Notes: generated by a model from the letters alone, not told the origin. Positions 44,604-54,277 are shown, counted from the stretch's first letter. The stretch is DNA of 64,000 nucleotides from Pseudomonas moorei (GCF_008801475.1 NZ_VZPP01000011.1:1-64000); one strand, 5' to 3'. Made by a program: numbers and translations.

Positions 44604-45902
44604 ATGACTCATCGTATTGTCATCGTTGGCGGCGGCGCCGGCGGTCTGGAGTTGGCTACCCGTCTGGGTAAGACTCTGAGTAAACGCGGCATCGCCAGTG
44701 TAATGCTGGTCGACGCGAACCTGACCCACATCTGGAAACCGCTGTTGCACGAAGTGGCGGCTGGTTCCCTGAACTCTTCCGAAGACGAACTCAATTATGT
44801 TGCCCAGGCAAAATGGAACCATTTCGAGTTCCAGTTGGGGCGCATGAGCGGGCTCGATCGCACGCAGAAGAAAATTCAGCTGGCCGCCACTTATGACGAA
44901 GCCGGCCTCGAGCTGGTTCCGGCGCGGGAAGTGGCTTACGACTCGCTGGTGATTTCCGTCGGCAGCACGACCAACGATTTCGGCACCCAGGGCGCGGCCC
45001 AACATTGCCTGTTCCTCGACACCCGCAAACAGGCCGAGCGCTTCCATCAGCAGCTGCTCAACCACTACCTGCGCGCGCATGCCGGGCAGACCGACAAGGT
45101 CGAACAGATCAGCGTTGCCATCGTCGGCGCCGGTGCCACCGGGGTCGAACTGGCCGCCGAACTGCACAATGCCGCCCACGAACTGGCGGCTTATGGCCTG
45201 GACCGGATCAAGCCGGAAAACATGCACATCACCCTGATCGAAGCCGGGCCACGGGTTCTGCCTGCGCTGCCGGAGCGAATTGGCGGGCCTGTGCATAAAA
45301 CCCTCGAAAAGCTCGGGGTCAACGTCATGACCAATGCGGCGGTTAGCGAAGTGACGGCGGACAGCCTGATCACCGTCGATGGCAAAGTCATCAACGCCAG
45401 CCTGAAAGTCTGGGCCGCCGGCATTCGTGCACCGGGCTTCCTCAAGGACATCGACGGCCTGGAAACCAACCGCATCAATCAACTGCAAGTGTTGCCGACC
45501 CTGCAAACCACCCGTGACGAGAATATCTTCGCCTTCGGTGACTGCGCGGCCTGCCCGCAACCGGGCACCGACCGCAACGTGCCGCCGCGCGCGCAAGCTG
45601 CGCATCAACAGGCGTCGCTGCTGGCCAAGTCGCTGAAACTGCGGATTGAAGGCAAGGTATTGCCTGAGTACAAGTACACCGATTACGGCTCGCTGATCTC
45701 GCTGTCGCGGTTTTCTGCCGTGGGTAACTTGATGGGTAATCTCACCGGCAGCGTGATGCTTGAAGGATGGCTGGCGCGGATGTTTTACGTGTCGCTGTAC
45801 CGCATGCACCAGATGGCGCTGTACGGGCCGTTCCGCACAGCAATGCTGATGCTGGGCAGCAAGATCGGACGCGGCACCGAGCCACGGCTCAAGTTGCACT
45901 GA
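44604..45902 (+). CDS. ndh: Type II NADH dehydrogenase
   Basis: 432 residues from the ATG at 44604. Two dinucleotide-binding motifs are visible: FAD at IVIVGGGAGGLELATRLG near the start and NADH at VAIVGAGATGVELAAEL near residue 173. The FAD contact FAFGDCA is near residue 313, and an amphipathic C-terminal part (LEGWLARMFYVSLYRMHQMAL) attaches to the membrane. It passes electrons from NADH to quinone without proton pumping. Confidence 0.94.
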   Translation: MTHRIVIVGGGAGGLELATRLGKTLSKRGIASVMLVDANLTHIWKPLLHEVAAGSLNSSEDELNYVAQAKWNHFEFQLGRMSGLDRTQKKIQLAATYDEAGLELVPAREVAYDSLVISVGSTTNDFGTQGAAQHCLFLDTRKQAERFHQQLLNHYLRAHAGQTDKVEQISVAIVGAGATGVELAAELHNAAHELAAYGLDRIKPENMHITLIEAGPRVLPALPERIGGPVHKTLEKLGVNVMTNAAVSEVTADSLITVDGKVINASLKVWAAGIRAPGFLKDIDGLETNRINQLQVLPTLQTTRDENIFAFGDCAACPQPGTDRNVPPRAQAAHQQASLLAKSLKLRIEGKVLPEYKYTDYGSLISLSRFSAVGNLMGNLTGSVMLEGWLARMFYVSLYRMHQMALYGPFRTAMLMLGSKIGRGTEPRLKLH

Positions 45903-45916
45903 TACCGCACAACCAC

Positions 45917-45950
45917 TGTGGGAGTGAGCCTGCTCGCTCCCACATTTTTT
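45917..45950. terminator. REP-type hairpin acting as ndh terminator
   Basis: TGTGGGAG...CTCCCACA stem (45917-45944) followed by six T. It has a REP-like core but with a T run, so it can stop ndh transcription and, facing the other way, mark the end of the chemoreceptor gene. Confidence 0.75.
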
Positions 45951-45959
45951 CCGAGAACA

Positions 45960-47585
45960 TTACACCCGGAAGCGCCGCACCATCCCCTGCAGGGCATTCG
46001 CCAACTGCGACAGTTCATGGCTCGATGCGCTGGTCTGATCGGCCCCGGCGGCTGAACGCACAGACAGGTCGCGGATATTCACCAGATTGCGATCGACCTC
46101 ACGCGCCACTTGGGCCTGCTCCTCGGCCGCACTGGCGATCACCAGGTTTCGCTCGTGAATCTGATGCACCGACGCCGTGATGGTTTGCAGCGCCTCACCT
46201 GCCCTCTCGGCCAGCACCAGCGTGCTGGCGGCACGGGAGGCGCTGGCATTCATAGCCTCCAGGGCCAGGCTCGAACCATTGCGCATGCCCTGCACCATCT
46301 GTTCGATTTCCTGGGTCGATTGCTGCGTGCGATAGGCCAACGCGCGAACTTCATCGGCCACCACCGCAAACCCGCGACCACTCTCGCCCGCGCGTGCGGC
46401 TTCAATGGCCGCGTTGAGCGCCAGCAAGTTGGTTTGTTCGGCAATGGCGCGAATCACATCCAGCACCTTGCCGATATCCTGGGATTGATTGGCCAGCGAT
46501 TGCACCAAATCACCGGTACTCTGCACGTCGTCGGCCAGCGCACTGATCGCACTGGCGGTTTCGCTGACTCTCTCCTGCCCTTGATGCGCGGACTCACTGG
46601 ACTGGCGGGTGGCATCGGACGTGGAGACCGCGTTGCGCGCAACCTCTTCAACAGCAATGGTCATTTCATTGACCGCCGTAGCCGCTTGCTCAATCTCGTT
46701 GTTCTGCTGTTGCAGGCCCTGGGTGCTATCGAGGGTCACGGCACTCAACTCATCGGCCGCCGTGGCCAATTGCGTGGCTGATCCACTGATACCCTGCAGG
46801 GTGTCCCGCAGGGTTTGCTGCATGGTCGCCAACGCTTTGAGCAAACGACTGACTTCGTCATTGCCATGGGTTTCGATCGGGCGGGTCAGATCGCCCTGCG
46901 CCACGTGCTCTGCAGCGCTCACAGCGTCACTCAGGGGGCGCACGATGCTACGGGTCAGCAACATGGCCAGGCCAACCGTGGCCAATGCCGCCAGGGCGAT
47001 GAACACACTCACGATGGTGCGTGAGGTTTCGTAGTGGTCTTTGGACTTGTCGCTTTCCGCCGCGACTTGTCTGGTAAACAGTTCAGCCAGATCACTGAGT
47101 TGCTTGCCGGAACCGTCGACCACAGTCTTCATGTCCACCAGCAACAGTTTGGTCAATTCGTCACGACGCCCCTGTTCGGCCAGGGTGAACGACTGGGCAA
47201 TGCCAGCGCGATAGGCCGCAAAGGTATTTTTGAACTGCTCGTACAGCGCCTTGCCTTCAGCCGTGGTGACCAGCTTGTCATAGGCGGCAATCTTTTCGCT
47301 CAGTTCCTTGTCGCGGGTATCCATTTGGCTGCGGTATTGGGCGATGTTCTTCGGGTCCTGATCCAGGGCCATGCGCAGGGATATCGTGCGGATGCGCAGC
47401 ATGATCTCGCGGATCTCGTCGCCACCACGAATACTCGGCAGCCACTGTTTCTCCACCGCCACCTCACTCTCGCGGATGCTCGACATTTGCCCCAGTGCAA
47501 ATATTCCGAGCAGCGCCACCAGCACCGCAATCAAGGCGAAACCCAACGCAGCACGTGGGGCAATATTCAACTGTCGAAGAAACAT
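45960..47585 (-). CDS. Methyl-accepting chemotaxis protein
   Basis: 541 residues. Membrane helix 1 (about 12-32), a periplasmic four-helix-bundle sensor domain of about 155 residues, membrane helix 2 (about 190-212) and HAMP (about 213-265) precede the signalling domain. The hairpin tip ARAGESGRGFAVVADEVRAL is complete. The ligand is unknown; the sensor resembles the 4HB_MCP type. It is a single-gene unit. There is no C-terminal CheR-docking pentapeptide. Confidence 0.93.
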   Translation of the reverse strand: MFLRQLNIAPRAALGFALIAVLVALLGIFALGQMSSIRESEVAVEKQWLPSIRGGDEIREIMLRIRTISLRMALDQDPKNIAQYRSQMDTRDKELSEKIAAYDKLVTTAEGKALYEQFKNTFAAYRAGIAQSFTLAEQGRRDELTKLLLVDMKTVVDGSGKQLSDLAELFTRQVAAESDKSKDHYETSRTIVSVFIALAALATVGLAMLLTRSIVRPLSDAVSAAEHVAQGDLTRPIETHGNDEVSRLLKALATMQQTLRDTLQGISGSATQLATAADELSAVTLDSTQGLQQQNNEIEQAATAVNEMTIAVEEVARNAVSTSDATRQSSESAHQGQERVSETASAISALADDVQSTGDLVQSLANQSQDIGKVLDVIRAIAEQTNLLALNAAIEAARAGESGRGFAVVADEVRALAYRTQQSTQEIEQMVQGMRNGSSLALEAMNASASRAASTLVLAERAGEALQTITASVHQIHERNLVIASAAEEQAQVAREVDRNLVNIRDLSVRSAAGADQTSASSHELSQLANALQGMVRRFRV

Positions 47586-47688
47586 AGCGGGCGCCTTTCT
47601 TGTTGTTGGCTTGAGCGGGGGCTGTGCCCCGACAGCTCGTTATCGGCAAGTTGTACGATGACTTGAAACGAAATGCTTTTTCGCAGGC

Positions 47689-47726
47689 AAAAAAAATCCC
47701 CGTATCTTTCGATACGAGGATTTTTA
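47689..47726 (-). terminator. tRNA operon terminator
   Basis: Minus strand ATCCTCGTATC-GAAA-GATACGGGGAT stem with T run, just after the last tRNA-Pro. Confidence 0.88.
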
Positions 47727-47729
47727 GTA

Positions 47730-47806
47730 TGGTCGGGGTAAGGGGATTCGAACTCCTGACATCCTGCTCCCAAAGCAGGCGCGCTACCGGACTGCGCTAT
47801 ACCCCG
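47730..47806 (-). tRNA. tRNA-Pro (UGG), copy 2
   Basis: 77 nt with encoded CCA. Anticodon TGG in the loop TTTGGGA. Identical to the copy at 47983-48059. Confidence 0.96.
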
Positions 47807-47807
47807 G

Positions 47808-47838
47808 TAAAAAAAAGGCACCTTTGAAAGGCGCCTTC
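47808..47838 (-). terminator. Internal terminator after tRNA-Lys
   Basis: Minus strand AAGGCGCC-TTTCAAA-GGTGCCTT stem with eight T, located between tRNA-Lys and the last tRNA-Pro. It may reduce expression of the second tRNA-Pro. Confidence 0.7.
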
Positions 47839-47901
47839 TGCGAACAGAGCTTTTGGCGTCTGATCTTAAGATTTGATCCCAGACTTAACTGGTTTCAAAA
47901 A

Positions 47902-47977
47902 TGGTGGGTCGTGTGGGATTCGAACCTACGACCAATTGGTTAAAAGCCAACTGCTCTACCAACTGAGCTAACGACCC
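47902..47977 (-). tRNA. tRNA-Lys (UUU)
   Basis: 76 nt with encoded CCA. GGGTCGT acceptor stem and anticodon TTT. Confidence 0.97.
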
Positions 47978-47982
47978 AAAAA

Positions 47983-48059
47983 TGGTCGGGGTAAGGGGAT
48001 TCGAACTCCTGACATCCTGCTCCCAAAGCAGGCGCGCTACCGGACTGCGCTATACCCCG
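47983..48059 (-). tRNA. tRNA-Pro (UGG), copy 1
   Basis: 77 nt with encoded CCA, anticodon TGG. 5 bp upstream of tRNA-Lys. Confidence 0.97.
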
Positions 48060-48068
48060 GTTTGAAAT

Positions 48069-48144
48069 TGGCTCCGTGACCAGGACTCGAACCTGGGACC
48101 CAATGATTAACAGTCATTTGCTCTACCGACTGAGCTATCACGGA
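48069..48144 (-). tRNA. tRNA-Asn (GUU)
   Basis: 76 nt with encoded CCA. TCCGTGA acceptor stem, anticodon GTT. First gene of the Asn-Pro-Lys-Pro transcript. Confidence 0.97.
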
Positions 48145-48232
48145 ACTACATATTTCAATTTACAACGGTGAAGCTTTACTGCGTTCTCTTCGACTCGTTC
48201 GCATCGCTGCGTTCGTGTGTCTGAGGCGCGCT

Positions 48233-48260
48233 ATTCTACAATCTTCAGCACCTCTGTCAA
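48233..48260 (-). promoter_or_regulatory. Stable RNA promoter of the tRNA operon
   Basis: Minus strand TTGACA (48255-48260), 16-bp spacer, TAGAAT (48233-48238), GC-rich GCGCGCC discriminator: the same design as the rRNA promoters at the left end of the window. Confidence 0.85.
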
Positions 48261-48393
48261 CCCCCTAAATTGCTTTCAAGTTAATGATTTGCAACTTATT
48301 TTGGATTCCTGCTTGGGGAGCGGAAACCCTGGCGGGTGACTGACTGCGGGGCGCACTTTACAAGCCTTTTCCTTTAAGTTCAACAGCCTAACG

Positions 48394-48423
48394 AAAAAAA
48401 GGCCTCGCAATGCGAGGCCTCCT
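48394..48423 (-). terminator. clpB terminator
   Basis: Minus strand GAGGCCTCGC-ATT-GCGAGGCCT stem followed by seven T. It lies after a REPIN that follows clpB. Confidence 0.88.
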
Positions 48424-48440
48424 GTTCAGTTACGCGTTTT

Positions 48441-48543
48441 TGTAGAAGCCAGCTTGCTCGCGAAGAACTCTTGAGCGCCGCGTTTAGCCTGATAACACGC
48501 GTTATCGTTAATGACCATCGCGAGCTGGCTCGCTCCTGCAGTG
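48441..48543. repeat. REP doublet (REPIN) after clpB
   Basis: TGTAGAAGCCAGCTTGCTCGCG on the left and CGCGAGCTGGCTCGCTCCTGCA-like on the right, about 60 bp between them. The left unit is more diverged than in the other doublets. The right unit nearly touches the clpB stop. Confidence 0.75.
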
Positions 48544-48545
48544 GA

Positions 48546-51110
48546 TCAAACGAAGACGATTTCGTCGTTCTCCACAACGCCCTTGGCAGTATCGCCGGGC
48601 ATGAAACGACCCGACAGAATCAACTGAGCCAGCGGGTTTTCGATCCAGCGCTGGATCGCTCGTTTCAGCGGGCGAGCGCCATAAACCGGGTCGTAGCCTA
48701 CCGCGATCAGCTTATCCATGGCCTCAGGGCTGAGTTCCAGCTTCAGTTCCCGCTCAGTCAGGCGACTGCGCAGACGCCCCAACTGGATCTCGGTAATGCC
48801 GGCAATCTGATCCCGCGCCAAAGGCTCGAAGATCACCACTTCGTCGACCCGGTTGATGAACTCCGGCCGGAAGTGCGAGGAAATCGCGTCCATTACCGCT
48901 GCACGCTGGGCCTCGCGATCACCGACCAATTCCTGGATCTGCACCGAGCCCAGGTTGGACGTCATGACAATCACGGTATTTTTGAAATCCACCGTGCGGC
49001 CATGGCTGTCAGTCAGCCGCCCATCCTCGAGCACTTGCAGCAAGATGTTGAACACATCCGGATGCGCCTTCTCGACCTCGTCCAGCAGGATCACCGAGTA
49101 AGGCTTGCGACGCACCGCCTCGGTCAGGTAACCGCCCTCCTCATAGCCTACGTAGCCCGGTGGAGCGCCGATCAGGCGAGCCACGGAATGCTTCTCCATG
49201 AACTCGGACATATCAATGCGCACCATCGCCTCTTCAGTATCAAAGAGGAACTCCGCCAGTGCCTTGCACAGCTCGGTTTTACCGACACCGGTCGGGCCGA
49301 GGAACATGAACGAACCACTCGGGCGATTCGGGTCGGCCAAACCGGCACGGGAACGTCGCACCGCGTTGGAAACCGCGACCACCGCTTCGTCCTGGCCGAT
49401 CACGCGTTGGTGCAACAGGCTTTCCATCTTCATCAGCTTGTCGCGCTCGCCTTCGAGCATTTTCGACACAGGAATCCCGGTCCATTTCGACACGACTTCC
49501 GCGATCTCTTCTTCAGTCACCTTGCTGCGCAGCAACTGGTTTTCGCTTTTGCCATGCTGGTCGACCATCTGCAGGCTGCGCTCCAGGTCCGGGATCACCC
49601 CGTACTGCAACTCGGCCATGCGGTTCAGGTCGCCTTTTCGGCGCGCGGTTTCCAGTTCCTGACGGGACTGTTCGATCTTCTGCTGAATCTGCGCAGAGCC
49701 CTGAACCTCGGCCTTTTCCGAGTTCCAGATTTCTTCGAGATCCGAGTACTCACGCTCAAGGCGAACGATTTCTTCCTGGAGTTTTTCCAGACGTTTTTTC
49801 GCCGCGTCATCGCTTTCTTTCTTCAGCGCCTGGGATTCCACCTTCAACTGAATCAAGCGACGTTCCAGGCGGTCCAGCACTTCCGGCTTGGAGTCGATCT
49901 CCATGCGGATGCGGCTGGCGGCTTCATCGATCAGGTCGATGGCCTTGTCCGGCAACTGGCGGTCAGTGATATAGCGGTGGCTGAGCTTGGCCGCCGCGAT
50001 AATCGCACCGTCGGTGATCGCCACCTTGTGGTGAACCTCGTAACGCTCTTTCAGGCCCCGCAGGATCGCGATGGTGTCTTCTTCACTCGGCTCGTCCACC
50101 AACACTTTCTGGAAGCGTCGCTCGAGGGCGGCGTCCTTCTCTATATATTGGCGGTACTCATTGAGTGTGGTTGCGCCGACGCAATGCAGTTCACCACGAG
50201 CCAATGCCGGTTTGAGCATGTTGCCCGCATCCATCGAACCTTCGCCCTTGCCGGCGCCGACCATGGTATGCAATTCGTCGATGAACAGAATGATCTGACC
50301 TTCCTGCTTCGACAGTTCATTGAGCAGGGACTTCAGGCGTTCTTCGAACTCGCCGCGATACTTGGCGCCGGCAATCAACGCCCCCATGTCCAGGGACAAC
50401 AGGCGCTTGCCCTTGAGGCCGTCCGGCACTTCGCCGTTGATGATGCGCTGGGCCAGACCTTCAGCGATGGCGGTCTTGCCGACCCCGGGCTCACCGATCA
50501 ACACCGGATTGTTCTTGGTGCGGCGTTGCAGCACCTGAATGGTCCGGCGAATTTCGTCGTCACGGCCAATCACCGGATCCAGCTTGCCCTCTTCGGCGCG
50601 CTTGGTCAGGTCGACCGTGTACTTATCCAGCGCCTGACGCGACTCTTCGTGGTTAGGATCATTGACCGCCTCGCCACCGCGCAGGTTGTTGATCGCATTT
50701 TCCAGGGCCTTCTTGCTCACGCCCTGGCCAAGCAACAATTTGCCGAGCTTGCTGTTCTCGTCCATGGCGGCAAGCAGCACCAGCTCGCTGGAGATGAACT
50801 GGTCGCCCTTCTGCTGGGCCAGCCGATCGGCCTGATTGAGCAGGCGCGCCAGATCCTGCGACATGTTGACGTCGCCAGTCGGGTTCTGGATTTTCGGCAG
50901 CTGGTCGAGCTCTTTGGTCAGCTCTTTACGCAGGCTGTTGATGTCGAAGCCTGTTTGCATCAACAGAGGTTTGATTGAACCACCCTGCTGCTCAAGCAGG
51001 GCCTGCATCAAGTGCGCCGGTTCAATGGCCGGATGGTCGAGACCGACGGCCAGGGATTGGGCGTCGGACAAAGCTAACTGCAATTTGCTGGTTAAACGGT
51101 CTATACGCAT
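48546..51110 (-). CDS. clpB: ATP-dependent disaggregase ClpB
   Basis: 854 residues. Clp-N repeats (about 1-145), AAA-1 with Walker A GEPGVGKTAI (about 205), a coiled-coil M domain (about 410-525) and AAA-2 with GPTGVGKTELCKAL (about 605) are in order. It refolds aggregated proteins with DnaK. A sigma32-type promoter lies upstream. AAGGAAGGTGACCC before the ATG gives a strong ribosome site. Confidence 0.97.
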   Translation of the reverse strand: MRIDRLTSKLQLALSDAQSLAVGLDHPAIEPAHLMQALLEQQGGSIKPLLMQTGFDINSLRKELTKELDQLPKIQNPTGDVNMSQDLARLLNQADRLAQQKGDQFISSELVLLAAMDENSKLGKLLLGQGVSKKALENAINNLRGGEAVNDPNHEESRQALDKYTVDLTKRAEEGKLDPVIGRDDEIRRTIQVLQRRTKNNPVLIGEPGVGKTAIAEGLAQRIINGEVPDGLKGKRLLSLDMGALIAGAKYRGEFEERLKSLLNELSKQEGQIILFIDELHTMVGAGKGEGSMDAGNMLKPALARGELHCVGATTLNEYRQYIEKDAALERRFQKVLVDEPSEEDTIAILRGLKERYEVHHKVAITDGAIIAAAKLSHRYITDRQLPDKAIDLIDEAASRIRMEIDSKPEVLDRLERRLIQLKVESQALKKESDDAAKKRLEKLQEEIVRLEREYSDLEEIWNSEKAEVQGSAQIQQKIEQSRQELETARRKGDLNRMAELQYGVIPDLERSLQMVDQHGKSENQLLRSKVTEEEIAEVVSKWTGIPVSKMLEGERDKLMKMESLLHQRVIGQDEAVVAVSNAVRRSRAGLADPNRPSGSFMFLGPTGVGKTELCKALAEFLFDTEEAMVRIDMSEFMEKHSVARLIGAPPGYVGYEEGGYLTEAVRRKPYSVILLDEVEKAHPDVFNILLQVLEDGRLTDSHGRTVDFKNTVIVMTSNLGSVQIQELVGDREAQRAAVMDAISSHFRPEFINRVDEVVIFEPLARDQIAGITEIQLGRLRSRLTERELKLELSPEAMDKLIAVGYDPVYGARPLKRAIQRWIENPLAQLILSGRFMPGDTAKGVVENDEIVFV

Positions 51111-51182
51111 GGGTCACCTTCCTTTTGAGCAGGCCGGACCTATAAAACATCCTGAATGAAGAAACCTGCCAGATAGCACAAT

Positions 51183-51210
51183 AGATGCGGTCGATTCTGG
51201 GAGATTCAAG
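51183..51210 (-). promoter_or_regulatory. Sigma32 heat-shock promoter of clpB
   Basis: Minus strand CTTGAA (51205-51210), 14-bp spacer, CCGCAT (51185-51190) followed by CTATT. This matches CTTGAA-N13-14-CCCCAT with one mismatch, about 75-100 bp before the clpB ATG. Confidence 0.75.
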
Positions 51211-51289
51211 CGTCGTGATGTTGATGCAGATCAGACAAGTCTAGCGTGGTGCCCTGCCTTACGAGTAACAGCACTCTTTATTCAGGGCA

Positions 51290-52009
51290 CTACAGCCAGA
51301 TAAGGGAGGCAAACCGGCCGGTGCGGGACGCACGGCGATAAGAAAAGAAGCGTTGATCGGTCACGGTGCAAAAACCGCCACCATAAACGGCGGTGACACC
51401 GCGGGCTGCCAAACGCAAACGCGCCAACCTATAGATGTCAGCCATGAATTTGCCGGCGTTTACGCTTGGCACGAAAGCATCCGCTGCTTGCGGCAATTGC
51501 TGAACGAAGGTTTCGCGCACTTCCGGGCCGACTTCAAAGGCTTGCGGGCCGATGGCCGGGCCGAGCCATACCAATACGTCGGCGGGTGGTACGTCCAGGC
51601 TGTCGAGAGTGGCTTCCAGCACGCCAGCCGCCAACCCGCGCCAACCGGCATGGGCCGCCGCGACGCGAGTGCCGGCGCGGTCGCAAAACAACGCTGGCAG
51701 GCAGTCGGCAGTCATGGCCGCGCAAGCGATGCCGGGCGTCGCCGTCCAGCTGGCGTCGGCAGTGACCACCTGGCTCGGGTCGGCATGGGCCACGACAATG
51801 CCGTGGACCTGTTGCAGCCAGGCCGGTTGAATGGAGAAATGATCGGTGAGGCGACGGCGATTTTCGGCGACAGCTTCAGGACTGTCGTCGACGTGATCGC
51901 CAAGGTTGAGGCTGTCGAACGGCGCCTGACTGACGCCGCCCGCACGGGTGGTCACACAGGCCTTGACCCCGGCCGGCGCGGGCCAGTCAGGAATCAGCCA
52001 GTCACTCAT
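51290..52009 (-). CDS. pgeF: Peptidoglycan editing factor PgeF (YfiH/polyphenol oxidase family)
   Basis: 239 residues of the COG1496 family. The zinc or copper site residues are in LQQVHGIVV, ADCLPALFCD and AAAHAGWRGLAAG. In E. coli the enzyme (YfiH) removes misplaced L-serine from peptidoglycan precursors. It overlaps the rluD stop by 4 bp, and the rluD-pgeF-clpB order is common in gammaproteobacteria. Confidence 0.93.
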   Translation of the reverse strand: MSDWLIPDWPAPAGVKACVTTRAGGVSQAPFDSLNLGDHVDDSPEAVAENRRRLTDHFSIQPAWLQQVHGIVVAHADPSQVVTADASWTATPGIACAAMTADCLPALFCDRAGTRVAAAHAGWRGLAAGVLEATLDSLDVPPADVLVWLGPAIGPQAFEVGPEVRETFVQQLPQAADAFVPSVNAGKFMADIYRLARLRLAARGVTAVYGGGFCTVTDQRFFSYRRASRTGRFASLIWL

Positions 52010-52968
52010 CCGATGAACGCCTCACGGTCTTGCTTGAGCAGGGTCAGCAACCAGACGAAATCTTCCGGCAATGGCGATTCCCAGCTCATGCGTTGACCGG
52101 TGGTCGGATGATCCAGTTCCAGGAAGCGCGCATGCAGCGCCTGACGCGGGAAGTTTTTCAAGGATTCGACCATGGTCGGGTTGGCTGCCGGCGGAATACG
52201 GAAACGACCGCCGTAGGCAGGATCTCCGACCAACGGGAAGTTGATGTGCGCCATATGCACGCGAATCTGGTGCGTACGACCGGTTTCCAGCTTCACCCGC
52301 ACGTGAGTGTGGGAGCGGAAACGCTCGAGCACACGGTAATGGCTGACGGCTTGCTTGCCCCCTTCCATCACCGCCATGCGCTGGCGCTGCTGACCATGAC
52401 GACCGATCGGCGCATTGATCTTGCCGCCAGCCGTCACCACGCCAATCACGATGCACTCGTAGATCCGGCTGACACTGCGACTCTGCAACTGAGTCACCAG
52501 TTGCGTTTGCGCCTGAATGGTCTTGGCCACCACCATCAGACCGGTGGTGTCCTTGTCCAGACGGTGCACGATACCGGCGCGCGGCACGTTGATAATGTCC
52601 GGCACATGGTGCAGCAAGGCGTTGAGCAAAGTGCCATCAGCGTGACCGGCTGCCGGGTGCACCACCAGGCCCGCAGGCTTGTTGATCACCAGGATGTCGT
52701 CGTCTTCATAGACGATGTCCAGGGCAATGTCTTGAGCGACCCATTCGCCCTGAGCTTCCTGCTCGGCAGTGAGTTCAAGAATGGCGCCGCCGTGAACGAT
52801 GTCTCGCGGGCGGATAACCGCCCCATCCACAGTCAGGCGGCCGTCTTTGATCCAGGCGGAAAGGCGCGAGCGCGAGTGCTCAGCGAATAATTGTGCGGCG
52901 ACTTGATCGAGGCGTTGGCCGCCCAATTCGGACGGCACCTCTGCGCGAAGTTCAATTTTATCGGACAT
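52006..52968 (-). CDS. rluD: 23S rRNA pseudouridine synthase RluD
   Basis: 320 residues from the ATG at 52968; an earlier ATG at 52989 is less likely. The S4 domain (about 17-75) and the catalytic domain with the aspartate in GIVHRLDKDTTGLMVVAK and GRTHQIRVHM are present. It modifies U1911, U1915 and U1917 in helix 69 of 23S rRNA. bamD diverges from it with about 150 bp between starts. Confidence 0.96.
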   Translation of the reverse strand: MSDKIELRAEVPSELGGQRLDQVAAQLFAEHSRSRLSAWIKDGRLTVDGAVIRPRDIVHGGAILELTAEQEAQGEWVAQDIALDIVYEDDDILVINKPAGLVVHPAAGHADGTLLNALLHHVPDIINVPRAGIVHRLDKDTTGLMVVAKTIQAQTQLVTQLQSRSVSRIYECIVIGVVTAGGKINAPIGRHGQQRQRMAVMEGGKQAVSHYRVLERFRSHTHVRVKLETGRTHQIRVHMAHINFPLVGDPAYGGRFRIPPAANPTMVESLKNFPRQALHARFLELDHPTTGQRMSWESPLPEDFVWLLTLLKQDREAFIG

Positions 52969-53119
52969 GCTCAGACTAGGCGTCGGCACAGCCTTTGGTT
53001 TCGGCTGCGCGCTTGTGGTTAAATACGGCGTCTTTTGCCCCGAGGCTATTCAACGGGGCGCTCATCATAACAGGACGGCCACGCCCAAGACAGCGGCCGT
53101 CATAGGGACGCAAGCCGCC

Positions 53120-54142
53120 ATGCAAGTGAAACACCTGCTGCTGATCGCCATCCTCGCATTGACCGCTGCTTGCTCATCGAAGGAAGTCGTAGACGAAAAC
53201 CTGAGTGAAGTCGAGTTGTACCAACAGGCCCAGGCCGATCTGGACAACAATAGCTACACCAGCGCCACTGCCAAGCTGAAGGCTCTGGAATCGCGTTATC
53301 CGTTCGGTCGTTATGCCGATCAGGCTCAACTCGAGCTCATCTACGCCAACTACAAGAACAGCGAGCCAGAGGCTGCCAAAGCCGCCGCCGAGCGTTTCAT
53401 TCGCCTGCACCCACAACATCCGAACGTCGATTACGCCTACTACCTCAAGGGCCTGACTTCTTTCGACCAGGACGTCGGCCTGCTGGCACGCTTCCTGCCC
53501 CTGGACATGACCAAGCGTGACCCGGGCGCCGCCCGCGACTCCTACAACGAGTTCGCCCAGCTGACCAGCCGCTTCCCGAACAGCCGTTACGCACCGGATG
53601 CCAAGCAGCGCATGATCTACCTGCGCAACCTGCTGGCGGCCTATGAAATTCACGTGGCCAACTACTACCTGACCCGTCAGGCCTATGTGGCCGCCGCGAA
53701 CCGTGGCCGTTACGTGGTGGAAAACTTCCAGGAAACGCCTTCGGTCGGCGACGGCCTGGCAGTGATGACCGAAGCCTACCAGCGCCTGCACCTGGATGAG
53801 CTGGCCGCCACCAGTCTCGAAACCTTGAAGCTCAACTACCCGAACCATCCTAGCCTGGTCGACGGCCAGTTCGTGCCGTCGGTAGCCGAAGCTGACAACC
53901 GTTCGTGGTTGAGCAAGGCGACCTTGGGCCTGATCGAGTCCCGCCCTCCGCTGCCACCGGGAGAAACCCGCGCCAACCAGGACGTGCAGAAGCAGTTCCA
54001 GGACGCCAAGGATGCGATTCCGAGCGAACTCAAGCCCAAAGATTCCAGTGGCGATGTGATCAAAGAACAGAATCACGAAGCCGAAGGCAACAACAGCGAC
54101 CGTTCGTGGTTCAGCTACATGACCTTCGGCGTGTTCGACTGA
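53120..54142 (+). CDS. bamD: Outer-membrane assembly lipoprotein BamD
   Basis: 340 residues from the ATG at 53120; the open frame upstream to 52967 overlaps rluD and is not used. A lipoprotein signal with LTAACS near residue 18, then five TPR-like helical repeats (about 30-240). The long C-terminal tail (about 255-340) is typical of Pseudomonas. It is essential for the Bam complex. Also called comL or yfiO. Confidence 0.95.
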   Translation: MQVKHLLLIAILALTAACSSKEVVDENLSEVELYQQAQADLDNNSYTSATAKLKALESRYPFGRYADQAQLELIYANYKNSEPEAAKAAAERFIRLHPQHPNVDYAYYLKGLTSFDQDVGLLARFLPLDMTKRDPGAARDSYNEFAQLTSRFPNSRYAPDAKQRMIYLRNLLAAYEIHVANYYLTRQAYVAAANRGRYVVENFQETPSVGDGLAVMTEAYQRLHLDELAATSLETLKLNYPNHPSLVDGQFVPSVAEADNRSWLSKATLGLIESRPPLPPGETRANQDVQKQFQDAKDAIPSELKPKDSSGDVIKEQNHEAEGNNSDRSWFSYMTFGVFD

Positions 54143-54155
54143 CACCCCGCCAGGG

Positions 54156-54187
54156 CCAAAAGGGAGACTCTCGAGTCTCCCTTTTTT
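54156..54187 (+). terminator. bamD terminator
   Basis: AAAAGGGAGACTC-TC-GAGTCTCCCTTTTTT perfect stem and T run, 14 bp after the bamD stop. Confidence 0.92.
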
Positions 54188-54277
54188 ATTACGCCGTTTT
54201 TTGTGCAGAGCATTACGCTGTGCGCCCGTGATGTACCGGGCTAAACTGCCGGCTCATCAACAAAAAAGCAGCTCACC

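Noticed and set aside
48471..50978. 835-codon open frame on the plus strand opposite clpB
   Set aside because: It mirrors clpB, a clear gene on the minus strand. High GC content leaves long antisense frames open, and this one has no recognisable domain.
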